In this document: positions 41,412-50,255 of the stretch, in pieces
How positions within the stretch are numbered: the first letter of the stretch is position 1
Layout: every line of letters starts with the position of its first letter
From: Thermogemmatispora tikiterensis
GTDB taxonomy: Bacteria; Chloroflexota; Ktedonobacteria; Ktedonobacterales; Ktedonobacteraceae
Reading direction: 5' to 3'
Length of the DNA stretch: 64,000 bases
Assembly: GCF_003268475.1 (NCBI RefSeq)
Contig: NZ_MCIF01000002.1
Location: 4,904,100-4,968,099 of the forward strand
Translations under genes and position numbers: made by a program
Notes under the pieces: model-generated
Told to the model about the DNA's origin: nothing
Database searches by the model: none
The model's input: only the letters and a program-made list of their open reading frames with translations

Positions 41412-42641
41412 GTGAGCGCATTCCACTATGGCAGCTTGATCAAACAGGCTCGTCAGCGGCTGCGAATGACCCAGGCTGAGCTGGCTGCATGTTGGCCGCG
41501 AGATGATGGAGGAGTCGGCGTCAGTCTGGGATTCGTCCAGATGGTCGAGGCAGGCAAAAAATCTGTGCGGAGTGAGCGCACTAAGCGCGGACTCTGTGAT
41601 CTCCTTGGTCTTGAACCCTGGCAATTGGGCTTATCCGATTTCGATCCTCAAGATCCGACCTGGCATCCCCGTGGCAGATGTCTGCTCGATCAAACACTGG
41701 ATTTGGCTGAATATACCATTCAGAGGTTTGAAGCCATCTACCGCCGTGTGCCGCTCCCAGTGGCTGCCGCCGATGCCAGAGCGGTGCATCAGCTCTTTGC
41801 ATTCATCAAAGAACATCAACCTCCAGCGGCTCGCCAGGAGCAGCGTTTCTTGCGACTCTACGCTCAGAGCCTCATTATCGATGCTGTGGTCTTGATAGGA
41901 TATGAGCGGTATGAACAGGCACTGACCTGTTTCCGCGAGATGCGTAGGGTAGCTGAACAGTTGGGAGAAGCTACCTGGCTGGCTCATGCGCTAGTAGGGA
42001 GCGGGATCGAGTACCATCGCGCAGCTTATTTTCAACGGCAGGCGCATGCTTCATCATGGTCTGCGACAATGCAAGAGGCTCTTCAGCATTTAGAAGGGGC
42101 ACGTGATTATAGTTTTCAGTCCAGCCGATCTGTGGCAGCATATGTACATGCCTATCTCGCGCGCGTCTATAGCGCTATAGGGGACTGCTCTCGTTTCGAG
42201 CGCGCTATTGGGACGGCTCTGAGGCTGGCTCCATCTTCGTATGGAGATGGGACCGATTTTGTCTATCATCCCCTCAGCGGCATTCTCGCGGAGGAAAGCT
42301 TTGGCTGGCTTGAGCTGGGACAACCAGAGAAAACGCTGGCACTGCAGCGTACCATTAGCGACCAGATCCAGCGTGATGGGAATCACCGCCTGGAAGCCTG
42401 GATTCGTGTTGATTGGGCTAGAGCACTGATGATGTGCCGAGAGGTGGAGGGCAGCCTGGCCGAGGGCCGCCTGTTTGCGACACGGGCCAGGGAGCTGGAG
42501 TCGCCTCAGATGCAAAGTCGAGCGCGCCGCTTGGCTGAAGAGCTACGCCAACGTTTCCCTACTGTGCAGGCTATCAAACAATGGGTAGAAGAGCTAGAAG
42601 AGGAGAACAAATGTAAAAAGCAGTCAGAGGAAGAAGTATGA
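41412..42641 (+). CDS. XRE-family HTH-TPR regulator, paralogue of 39932-41107
   Basis: The start is GTG at 41412 after AAGGAGCG. The 409-residue product has a helix-turn-helix (GSLIKQARQRLRMTQAELAACW, VSLGFVQMVEAGKKSVRSERTKRGLCDLLGL) and a helical TPR-like region. That region contains ALTCFREMRRVAEQLGEATWLAHALVGSGIE, YVHAYLARVYSAIGDCSRFERAIGTALRLAPSSYG and HPLSGILAEESFGWLELGQPEKTLALQ, which align well with the paralogue. The tail is highly charged (EELEEENKCKKQSEEEV). It overlaps the next gene by 4 bases. Confidence 0.82.
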   Translation: MSAFHYGSLIKQARQRLRMTQAELAACWPRDDGGVGVSLGFVQMVEAGKKSVRSERTKRGLCDLLGLEPWQLGLSDFDPQDPTWHPRGRCLLDQTLDLAEYTIQRFEAIYRRVPLPVAAADARAVHQLFAFIKEHQPPAARQEQRFLRLYAQSLIIDAVVLIGYERYEQALTCFREMRRVAEQLGEATWLAHALVGSGIEYHRAAYFQRQAHASSWSATMQEALQHLEGARDYSFQSSRSVAAYVHAYLARVYSAIGDCSRFERAIGTALRLAPSSYGDGTDFVYHPLSGILAEESFGWLELGQPEKTLALQRTISDQIQRDGNHRLEAWIRVDWARALMMCREVEGSLAEGRLFATRARELESPQMQSRARRLAEELRQRFPTVQAIKQWVEELEEENKCKKQSEEEV

Positions 42642-43093
42642 TCGTCTTTCGACGCTACCGGAAAGTGGCCCCCACGAGGGCGCGTGTGCTGACAGAGCAA
42701 GATTATCAGGAGCGTGGGGGACTGATCCAGGCGCCCGAGGGCCTGCTGCGTTTCAGCCCGGGCGACTATCTGGCGCGCGACGCGAAAGGTGAGTGGCCGA
42801 TCTGGCGCCGCACCCTGGAGCGGCGCTATCGCCAGCTGACGCCGGCAGACGAAGAGGGCTTTGCGCTCTATCAGCGCACTGATACGGTCTGGGCGGCGGC
42901 CCTACCGGAGGCGTTCGTGATCGATGGCATGCAAGGAAAGGCGGGCGACTATCTGGTCATCTCTGAGGAAGGGAGCTGGCCAGTGGATCGCGAGATCTTT
43001 GAGCAGACGTATGCGCTTATGGGTACTGAGACTGAGTTGACTCCTCCGAACCAGGAGCAGGCAGCACTACAGGATGATCATCCGAGCAGCTAG
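42638..43093 (+). CDS. Uncharacterised protein with two GDYL motif units
   Basis: The 151-residue product is translationally coupled to the regulator before it (ATGA overlap). It carries two similar units: PGDYLARDAKGEWPIWRRTLERRYRQL at about 41-67 and AGDYLVISEEGSWPVDREIFEQTYAL at about 106-131. The shared pattern is GDYL-x(5-6)-G-x-WP-x(3-5)-F/L-E-x(2)-Y. Similar GDYL/WP-type domains appear as single copies in other uncharacterised bacterial proteins. No membrane segment is seen. As the second gene under a regulated promoter, it is the likely target or partner of the HTH-TPR protein. Confidence 0.7.
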   Translation: MIVFRRYRKVAPTRARVLTEQDYQERGGLIQAPEGLLRFSPGDYLARDAKGEWPIWRRTLERRYRQLTPADEEGFALYQRTDTVWAAALPEAFVIDGMQGKAGDYLVISEEGSWPVDREIFEQTYALMGTETELTPPNQEQAALQDDHPSS

Positions 43094-43108
43094 GAAGCAA
43101 CCGTAACG

Positions 43109-43149
43109 GGAGCGCGCGGACGCTGTTTCAAGCGCGCTCCTGTTTTTTT
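43109..43149 (+). terminator. Intrinsic terminator
   Basis: GGAGCGCGC (43109-43117) pairs with GCGCGCTCC (43132-43140) and is followed by seven Ts (43143-43149). This is a textbook rho-independent terminator 16 bases after the stop of 42638-43093. Confidence 0.9.
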
Positions 43150-43258
43150 GTGGGGCCATCGTCTGAGCGCGTGAGGTCGGAATGCTGCGTCTTTTGTTGC
43201 CTTGGGAAGAAAGAGTTATCTGCTCCTTCTTGAGACCAGTGTGCTACAAGCCACCAGG

Positions 43259-43437
43259 GCGAGTTTCGAGCAAGGTTGTGTGAGTCGCTAGATTGTTGAA
43301 AGGGGAGTGAGAAGACAGTAGGCTCTCAAAAGCCAAAAACGGGACTGCGATCAGTCTAAGATAGGTGAGAAGTGTCTCCGCCCCTGCTCTGCTGGCGTCG
43401 GTTGCTGGGGAGTCGATCCGCGCGAGGATATTGAACA
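43259..43437 (+). CRISPR. Second CRISPR leader with one decayed repeat
   Basis: The sequence from 43259 to 43400 aligns along its length with the leader at 32466-32605. At the point where the first repeat should begin, 43401-43437 matches the 37-bp repeat: GGAGTCGATCCGC, GAGGATA, TTGAA are kept, while the ends have changed. There is no second repeat. This is an eroded or never-expanded array in the same orientation as the first. Confidence 0.65.
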
Positions 43438-43511
43438 GCAAAGCGCCGGGCATCGCGCCCGGCGCTCGCCCAAGATGCAGCGCAGCGGACAACAAGATCC
43501 TGCCGCTCACT

Positions 43512-46500
43512 TCACTCTGACGGCGGTCGAAACGTCAGCTTAGACGAAACTTTGCTCGTCAGCAGAGCATTCAGCCGTTCCAACACCTCGCCAGTCACAC
43601 GGCTGGCCGGCTCAATCTCAATAGCCAGCTGAAAGCTCGGCGTCAGGTTGTTGTCTCCACAGATCCTGAACAGCTCAGGCAATACCTCAGCCAGACTCTG
43701 GATTGCCTCACTATCAACCGGAGCCTCGGCCCGCACCAGCGGCGCATAAGTCAGAGGCCGCTCGCGGAGAGTGCTCGCGCTCGCCGCCCCCATAAGCGTG
43801 CTCTGCAGTCCGGCATGCACCGCCTCCGGGTGCACAACCAGAATCTTAACCGCTCGCGCCCCAGCATAGTCACAGGGCCAGGGACCAGAGTCAAGGCTGC
43901 GCTCTAAGAGGCGCTGCTGAAAAGCATCCTCAATGGCGGCCTGCACGCTCAGCCAGGGCAGTGGCACCCCAAAACGCTCAGCCAGCGCATCGGCGATCGC
44001 CCGCGCCGTCGTCTGCTCACCCTGCCAGGCCGCCGGCAGGTTCTCCGGCAGAATCTCACTGGCCGCCAGCGGGTCCCGCGGACGCCGCAAACGCGCCTGC
44101 TCGCTCAGCACATCGTCGGCCACCTCTTCGCCCAAAAAGCTACTGCGCCCGCTCAGCAGCCAGAGCTGTCGCCCGCGCACTGCCTCCCGTACCGCCTGCC
44201 TGATCGCAGCCGACTCAGCGCGCGGAATGATCAGCGTTTCACTGTAGCCATCGCGCTGCTCTTCAACAACATGGCCGCCGGCAAAGTAGGCGTAGAGCCG
44301 ACTCAGCGGCAGCTCGTCCCCCTCCCACAGGCCTGGCAAAGCCCCAGGCTGCAACAGCTCGGGCGCCAGCGAGGTCAGGCTGGCCTCCTCCGCAAGGACC
44401 ACCTCTAGTGCTGGATCGCGCAGCACCTCCTCATCAGGGCGCTGACGCCAGCAAGTGCGATAGCTGCGATCGGGCCGCGGCTGGCGAAAGACAAACTGCC
44501 CCTGCAGACCACCATTGATCAGCGTCTGCTTGATCGCATTGCGATCGACGATGCGCGGCAGATGCACAAACTGGGCGAAGGCATCCAGCAAGTCCTTGTA
44601 GCGCCGCGCCGTCTCTCCCTCTCGCCACAGCTCGTAAGGGCCACCCGGCAGCAGGGCCTCCGCCTCGATTGGCTGCTCGGAGAGGCGCACACGCTCATCG
44701 GCCCTGAGCGAGGCGTAAAGATTGCTCCCAGGCTTGATCTGGAACGCCTCCGCTACGTTGCTGGCCGAGAAAGCCACCACAATACAGTAGCTCTCGCGCA
44801 CCAGCTCCTTGAGGCGCATCTCACTCTCTTTCTTCTCGCGCTCCAGCAGCACCTGACGATTGCTATCGATCTCCTGCTCTTCGCGCTTCAGTCGCTCCTC
44901 AACGTCGCACCAGCCCAGATAGCTGCGGATGGCCTCGCGTGCGCCATCCAGCCCGCGTGAATGGGGGGCCACCACGATGATGGCGTTGCGGTAGACGCGC
45001 GGCGCCTCGGGGCCGCTTTTCTCGTTGAGGAAGCGCAGGGCCAGCTCCGAGGGACGCTCGGGACGACAGGCCCCCTCGGGTCCCAGGATAACCAGGCGCA
45101 GATCGCCATCGTCGTCAACGTCGCGCGGCTCTCGGGGGAGCTTGTGGATATGCACCGAGGGCGGGTAGCTGGCCCTGGACGGGGCAAGATAGGAACAGCT
45201 CTCGATCTCTTGCCGCAGGTAGCTCTCGATGGCCTCGGGACTGATGTTCTGGCAGGCGTCATAGTGCATCTGGCGCAGGTTGGGCCTGGCCCCCAGGCGC
45301 CAGACCTTCGGCAGGGGCTGGCCTTGCTCCTCCAGAGTCTCCCGCTCACGCCAGGTGCTCTCATCCAGGAACCAGGAAACCTCGGTCCAGCGCTTCAATG
45401 CCTCCACCAGGGCAATGCGATCGGGACTCATCTGGCCGATGAGGCGCAGCAGCTCATGCAGGTTGGCGCTTCTGCCGACCGGCTGCGAGTGCAGGAAGGT
45501 GGCAAAGACCGCCTGCTCGATTTCGCGGAAGCGCAGCGCGGGAAAGTCACGCTGGATCTGACGCGCCTTCGCTAGCTCGCTCTCCAGGATGGCGCTCCAG
45601 GCCTGGCGCCGGCCCTCGTAGGACTCGTTTTCGGCGGTGGTGGCTAGCTCCAGGGCGACCTCCGAGAGGGCGGCGCTATTGGGTGGACCAAGAAAGGCGT
45701 TGACGGAGACCAGCGGACAGGCGTCCCAACGGGCAGCGTCTCGCAGGGCCAGGGCAAAGTTGCGCAGGGTGCCGCGGGTCCCCTGAAAGCTCTGCAGGTC
45801 GGTCCATTTGCCGTAGAAGAGGTCGATCAGGTCGGGATGGAAGGGATAGCTGGCGGCAACGCGCTCTTCCAGCTGGTGGCGCTGGCGTGCTACCTCTTCG
45901 ACCAGTGAGGCGATCCCATTGACGGCAAAGATGGCCTGGGAACGAAAGAGGTCGCGATTGCGGATGGAGTCAGGCGTGAAGAAGCGCCGGCGCAGCACCT
46001 CGGCGACGTCATCTTTTTCGACGGGCTGAAAAACCGGTTCACGCTGGCGCCCGAGAATCTCTTGCAGCTCGTTGCTCAGCTCGCGCCCCAGCTCGTCGCG
46101 CTTGCGCGGATCGCTGGCCAGCAGTGAGACGACCACGGCACAGGTCGGAACTTTGTTGGCAGCCTGCGTCAGGTACTGGAAAAAGTCGCTCATGCGCCAG
46201 CGCCAGACGGAGTCGAGGCTCACTTTCTCGCGGACGTAGATGAGCACTTCGTCCATGAGGACAAGGGTGGCATCGCCCTGACGCGCTGGCAGAGAGAGCA
46301 GCTGAGTGAGCAGCTCCTCCGCCGGCGGTGTCTCACGCTCGGCGTCCTCACCGTCGCTGTGGATCAGGCGCAGCCCCTCGCTGCCGGCCAGTTGATAGGC
46401 GAGGATGCTCCAGGGATGACGCAGCAGGCGTCGCTCTCCGCCAGGCCCCGGGATTTCTAGCCCCTTCTCGGGGTCAAGCTTGTCGAAGGCCAGGACGGCG

Positions 46501-46898
46501 ATGCGCGCCCGCGGGAGGGCGCTCAGGCTGATGGCGGCCAGAAACTCATCGACGGCGGGCAGCTTGGGGAGCCGCTCGGGCCGACGAGCCAGGTGGTAGA
46601 GGGTGATGAGGGTATGGGTCTTGCCCCCGCCATAGTACAGCTCAAGCTGGTAGACGGCGCGGTCGCTGCGCCCGGCCAAGCGCTGCATGACCTCGCGCGC
46701 CAGGCGGCGCATGTTTGCCGTCGGGTAGGTCAAGGAGAAGAATTCGTCTGGCTCGCGGTAGAGCGAGTTGCCTCGCTGCATGACGACGTCGTAGAGATCA
46801 GCGGCGAAACTGGCCAGGCTGAGATCGCCGCTCAGCAGCTCGTCGCGCAGGCGGACGATCTCATGCCAGGGGCGCCATTTAGGGGTGCCGGTGCTCAT
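43512..46898 (-). CDS. DUF499-family AAA ATPase (BrxC/PglY-like)
   Basis: The ATG at 46898 has GAGAGGAGATC upstream. The 1128-residue product has Walker A YYGGGKTHTLITLYHLARR at about 88-106, with GGGKTH instead of GxxGxGKT/S. Walker B is TLVLMDEVLIYVREKV at about 213-228. QAANKVPTCAVVVSLLASDP may be a sensor region. The rest is helical and charged, with a central coiled coil (REEQEIDSNRQVLLEREKKESEMRLKELV, about 670-700). Proteins of this family (COG1483) accompany DUF1156 methylases and helicases in phage-defence-type islands; the BREX protein BrxC/PglY belongs to the same broad group. It is the last gene of a three-gene minus-strand operon. Confidence 0.85.
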   Translation of the reverse strand: MSTGTPKWRPWHEIVRLRDELLSGDLSLASFAADLYDVVMQRGNSLYREPDEFFSLTYPTANMRRLAREVMQRLAGRSDRAVYQLELYYGGGKTHTLITLYHLARRPERLPKLPAVDEFLAAISLSALPRARIAVLAFDKLDPEKGLEIPGPGGERRLLRHPWSILAYQLAGSEGLRLIHSDGEDAERETPPAEELLTQLLSLPARQGDATLVLMDEVLIYVREKVSLDSVWRWRMSDFFQYLTQAANKVPTCAVVVSLLASDPRKRDELGRELSNELQEILGRQREPVFQPVEKDDVAEVLRRRFFTPDSIRNRDLFRSQAIFAVNGIASLVEEVARQRHQLEERVAASYPFHPDLIDLFYGKWTDLQSFQGTRGTLRNFALALRDAARWDACPLVSVNAFLGPPNSAALSEVALELATTAENESYEGRRQAWSAILESELAKARQIQRDFPALRFREIEQAVFATFLHSQPVGRSANLHELLRLIGQMSPDRIALVEALKRWTEVSWFLDESTWRERETLEEQGQPLPKVWRLGARPNLRQMHYDACQNISPEAIESYLRQEIESCSYLAPSRASYPPSVHIHKLPREPRDVDDDGDLRLVILGPEGACRPERPSELALRFLNEKSGPEAPRVYRNAIIVVAPHSRGLDGAREAIRSYLGWCDVEERLKREEQEIDSNRQVLLEREKKESEMRLKELVRESYCIVVAFSASNVAEAFQIKPGSNLYASLRADERVRLSEQPIEAEALLPGGPYELWREGETARRYKDLLDAFAQFVHLPRIVDRNAIKQTLINGGLQGQFVFRQPRPDRSYRTCWRQRPDEEVLRDPALEVVLAEEASLTSLAPELLQPGALPGLWEGDELPLSRLYAYFAGGHVVEEQRDGYSETLIIPRAESAAIRQAVREAVRGRQLWLLSGRSSFLGEEVADDVLSEQARLRRPRDPLAASEILPENLPAAWQGEQTTARAIADALAERFGVPLPWLSVQAAIEDAFQQRLLERSLDSGPWPCDYAGARAVKILVVHPEAVHAGLQSTLMGAASASTLRERPLTYAPLVRAEAPVDSEAIQSLAEVLPELFRICGDNNLTPSFQLAIEIEPASRVTGEVLERLNALLTSKVSSKLTFRPPSE

Positions 46899-47084
46899 GA
46901 TCGATCTCCTCTCTCCCTTCCTTCCTGCTCACTAGCTTGCTGGATGAGACTGATCACTGTCGCTGTGCTGGACTGCCTCGCTGGCGCCTGCGCCTGACCT
47001 GAATTGCCCCATGTAGGGATGAAAGCGGACTGGATAGACGGCCTTCAGGCCAGGGCCAGGCTTCCCATGTGCAGCGCTGGAGGC

Positions 47085-50000
47085 TCAGACCTGGCTGAAC
47101 GGCAGACGCAGGCTCGGCAAGCCTTTGCGCATGGCAAGATGATTGCTGATGCTCTCTAGCAGCGAGCGCTCTTCACTGCCCTCGGGGGCCAGCTCGATGA
47201 GGGCCTGCAGCAGCGAGCGGAAGAGCGGCTTGTGATCGAGCATCTGGCGGTCGAGATAGTCGTTGACGGGACGGACGTCGCCGGCCTTCCAGAGATGCAT
47301 GAGGTGATGAACCTGGTCGATGAGCGGGGGCGGCTCACCGTCTCGGCCACTGACGCTCTGGCCCAGGTGCGGCTGACGGCGCTGCTGCCAGCTTTTGAGG
47401 CGCAGACTGCTATTGCTCGCTTCGCTTTCGCTGTCGTCGTCCGCCTCTTCCTCGGGCAGGGCCTCGTCGTCCACGGGAGCAGTTCCGTTGTGACGGCCAT
47501 TGCCGTTCGGCTGGCTCAGGTTACCACCGCGGCTGAGCAGGTCGTAGCGCTGCACCAGGTCGCGATCGCTGAGGCCGCAGGAGATGGCGTAGAGAATGCA
47601 GGTGCCGCTTGGGACGGCCTTGAAGCCGAAGCTGTAGCGGTGCAACAGGTAGTAGGCGGTGACATCGTCCAGCTCGCTGATGCTCTCGCCGCTCTGGCTG
47701 AGGACGCGCCCGACCATGAAGTCGACGACGATGCGCCGGACCTGACGCAGGAATTCGCTGACGCTCATGAGCTTTCCCGGCTCGTTGGCCTTTTTGACAA
47801 CGGGGTAGCGGCTGTAGATCTCCAGAGCCGGACCGGTGGCGGCCCAGATGAAGTCGGGGCCGCGAATGCCGGCGTCCCAGAAGTGATGCAGGCGGCTGGT
47901 GATGTTCTGGCGCATCTCGTTGAGGACGGTTTTATCCCAGCCGGGCCGGGCGCTCTCGGGCCGCCGGCGACAGACCAGCCAGATGGAGGAGGCCAGAGCG
48001 GCGGAGGCGAGGGCGCGTGTGCGGTTCTCTCGTTCGGTCTGGATAGGCCAGGAGGCAACGACGACAAAGCCGGCGCGGATGAGGGCCGAGACGAGGGTCT
48101 CCCAGGCTTCGGGCTGCTTGTGGGCGAAGACGATGACCAGGCGTCCATCGGGCCGCAGGGCACGATAGCTGGCCTGGAAGGCGCGGAACATGCCGTCCTC
48201 GTAGACGGCGCGCGAGCGCTGGCTGTCGCCGCCGAAGCGGCTGGCATCGTCGATCAGCTCGCCGTCGTTCTGGTCGTGATCCCATTTGGGTGAGAGGGGC
48301 GCGGCGAACACGGCGTCGATCTCAGGGCTGAGGCCGTGCAGGCTGCGCCGCAGCCAGACGTAGAAGAAGTCCATCAGATCGGCATAGGGAATGGCATCGT
48401 AGTAGGGCGGGTCGGTGACGATGAGGTCGACCGGCTCTATGCTTACCTGGGTAGCGGAATGCCGCAGAATGCGTGGCGCAGTCGGGCTATGCCGGCAGGC
48501 TGCCAGAGCATGCTCAAGGTAGCGGGCCAGCCACTCTATGGCTCCGGGATAGCCGCCCGAGCTGTCTTCAAACGGGACGCACTCGGCAAAGTCCCATGTT
48601 ATAGGTAACGAAAAGCGAACAAAAGTATGACCGACTGTATCTCTGCTGCTTACCCATGTGCACATAGTGCTCCCTCTATCCGCCAGGCGGTCGATCGCCA
48701 GCGCCAGATAGGCGCCGATCGCCTCCACCCAGTCTGGAGGGTAGCCCTGAGCGCGCAGCTCCTCGCGCACGGCGCGCGTCTCGCGCACGAACGTCCCCAG
48801 GGCCAGCAACTGGCGCGGCGTAAACAGCTGCTGCCAGCTCTCGAAGCCGTAGAGAGGGACGCGAATGCCCAGCGTCTCCTTACTAGGCAACGGCTCGCTC
48901 GGGAGGCCGAAAGGAATCGCCTCGAACACAGCGGGCAAAGCGCTGGCGGCCTCCTCAGCCAGGCGGCGCTCCTCCTCCGTCGGCAAGCGATACTCTTTTC
49001 TCTGTTCGCCCTCGACCACCACCGCCGTCAGCGTCGTCCCCAGGCGGCCCGCCATCCCCTCAAAGCGGATATCCTCCATCTTGATCACCGTCCCGCAGCA
49101 GGGACAGGTCACCCCCGTGCGCGACATCGTCCCCCCACCCACACGGCGCTCGAAAGCGCGCCGCTCCTGCGCCGTCCCCGTTGGCTTCGGCACGTCCTCC
49201 CAGATCGCGAAGACCACCCCTGTCCGCTCAGCATTCGGCTCCAGCTTCAGCGCCACCCGCTGGCGCTCCGTCCGCGCCAGCCAGCGCGTCTTGAGCAGCG
49301 GCACCGTCGCCCGACAATTCTTACAGCGCATCGTCCGCGCCCACAGATAGGCCACCGTCGTCTTGCCCTCTGGGGTCGGGTAGTAGCGCGCCAGCGCGGC
49401 GCGCGCCCGGCGCAGCACCTCCTCACCCCAGGCGCGCACGTGCCAGGACAGGTCGGCCTCCAGACTGATCTTCTCCATCAGCCCCGTCAGCGCCTGCTGC
49501 TGCAGCTCATCCATCTTCTCGCCATGCCTGCCCTCTCCATTCAGCCCCAGGCGGGCCAGCTCAGCCTTCAGCGCCGCCCCTTTCATGCCCTGGGCCTGCA
49601 GATAGTCCTTCATAAAGGCGTGAGAGCCTAAGACAAAGCCCGGCAGCGGGCGCCGCTCCCCGGCCAGGCGCCAGGGATATTCCAGCGTGCATTTCAGCAA
49701 GAACCAGGCCACCGGATTCAGGTCGATCGCCGTCACCTCGCAGCCCAGGCGCATCGCCTCCAGCGGAATAGCTCCCCCACCGGCGAAGGGATCAAGCACC
49801 CGCGGCGCCCGTCCGCCGAAGGCCGCGCGAATCTCCTGGCGAAACGGGGCCAGCGCCTCATCCGTCTCGCGCCCCCAGTGCAGTACCCCACCTTCCGTCT
49901 CCTCGGCATGCTCATCCTGCAGCCTGCCAGCCGAGCGCTTCCGCCGCACCGGATCTTTCAGGCGCCCGGCGATCCGCTCCAGCAACTGACGCCGCTGCAG

Positions 50001-50186
50001 CTCTGTGGCTGGAGCCGGCAGCAAAGCCGACAACAAGGCCGCCCGGCAGGCCGCCAGCGGACGGCGCGCCGGCCAGATGTGCAGCGTTGACAGGTGCCCG
50101 TGGCGCACATTCTTCTCATGCACCGCATCCAGCGACGTCTGCTTTAACGGAAAATCGACCTCAATCAAGCGACTCTCTTCATGCAT
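47085..50186 (-). CDS. DUF1156-family DNA adenine methylase (PglXI-like)
   Basis: The start is taken at ATG 50186 (MHEESRLIEVDFPLKQTSLDAVHEKNVRHGHLSTLHIWPARRPLAACRAALL); this opening is the DUF1156 domain. The 1033-residue product has SAM-binding VLDPFAGGGAIPLEAMRLGCEVTAIDLNPVA at about 110-140. A zinc-ribbon-like pair is CKNC and CPCC. The catalytic motif is DLIVTDPPYYDAIPYADLMDFFYVWLRRSL, with the DPPY tetrad of amino-methyltransferases at about 585-615. The C-terminal third has no named domain. Similar enzymes (COG1743) are the methylases of BREX type 3-like clusters, where they mark host DNA. The gene follows the helicase by about 70 bases. Confidence 0.86.
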   Translation of the reverse strand: MHEESRLIEVDFPLKQTSLDAVHEKNVRHGHLSTLHIWPARRPLAACRAALLSALLPAPATELQRRQLLERIAGRLKDPVRRKRSAGRLQDEHAEETEGGVLHWGRETDEALAPFRQEIRAAFGGRAPRVLDPFAGGGAIPLEAMRLGCEVTAIDLNPVAWFLLKCTLEYPWRLAGERRPLPGFVLGSHAFMKDYLQAQGMKGAALKAELARLGLNGEGRHGEKMDELQQQALTGLMEKISLEADLSWHVRAWGEEVLRRARAALARYYPTPEGKTTVAYLWARTMRCKNCRATVPLLKTRWLARTERQRVALKLEPNAERTGVVFAIWEDVPKPTGTAQERRAFERRVGGGTMSRTGVTCPCCGTVIKMEDIRFEGMAGRLGTTLTAVVVEGEQRKEYRLPTEEERRLAEEAASALPAVFEAIPFGLPSEPLPSKETLGIRVPLYGFESWQQLFTPRQLLALGTFVRETRAVREELRAQGYPPDWVEAIGAYLALAIDRLADRGSTMCTWVSSRDTVGHTFVRFSLPITWDFAECVPFEDSSGGYPGAIEWLARYLEHALAACRHSPTAPRILRHSATQVSIEPVDLIVTDPPYYDAIPYADLMDFFYVWLRRSLHGLSPEIDAVFAAPLSPKWDHDQNDGELIDDASRFGGDSQRSRAVYEDGMFRAFQASYRALRPDGRLVIVFAHKQPEAWETLVSALIRAGFVVVASWPIQTERENRTRALASAALASSIWLVCRRRPESARPGWDKTVLNEMRQNITSRLHHFWDAGIRGPDFIWAATGPALEIYSRYPVVKKANEPGKLMSVSEFLRQVRRIVVDFMVGRVLSQSGESISELDDVTAYYLLHRYSFGFKAVPSGTCILYAISCGLSDRDLVQRYDLLSRGGNLSQPNGNGRHNGTAPVDDEALPEEEADDDSESEASNSSLRLKSWQQRRQPHLGQSVSGRDGEPPPLIDQVHHLMHLWKAGDVRPVNDYLDRQMLDHKPLFRSLLQALIELAPEGSEERSLLESISNHLAMRKGLPSLRLPFSQV

Positions 50187-50255
50187 AACCATATTCTCTG
50201 ACAGCAATCTAGAGGATAAGAAATAAAAAAATGAAACAAAATAGGGGAAGATCAC

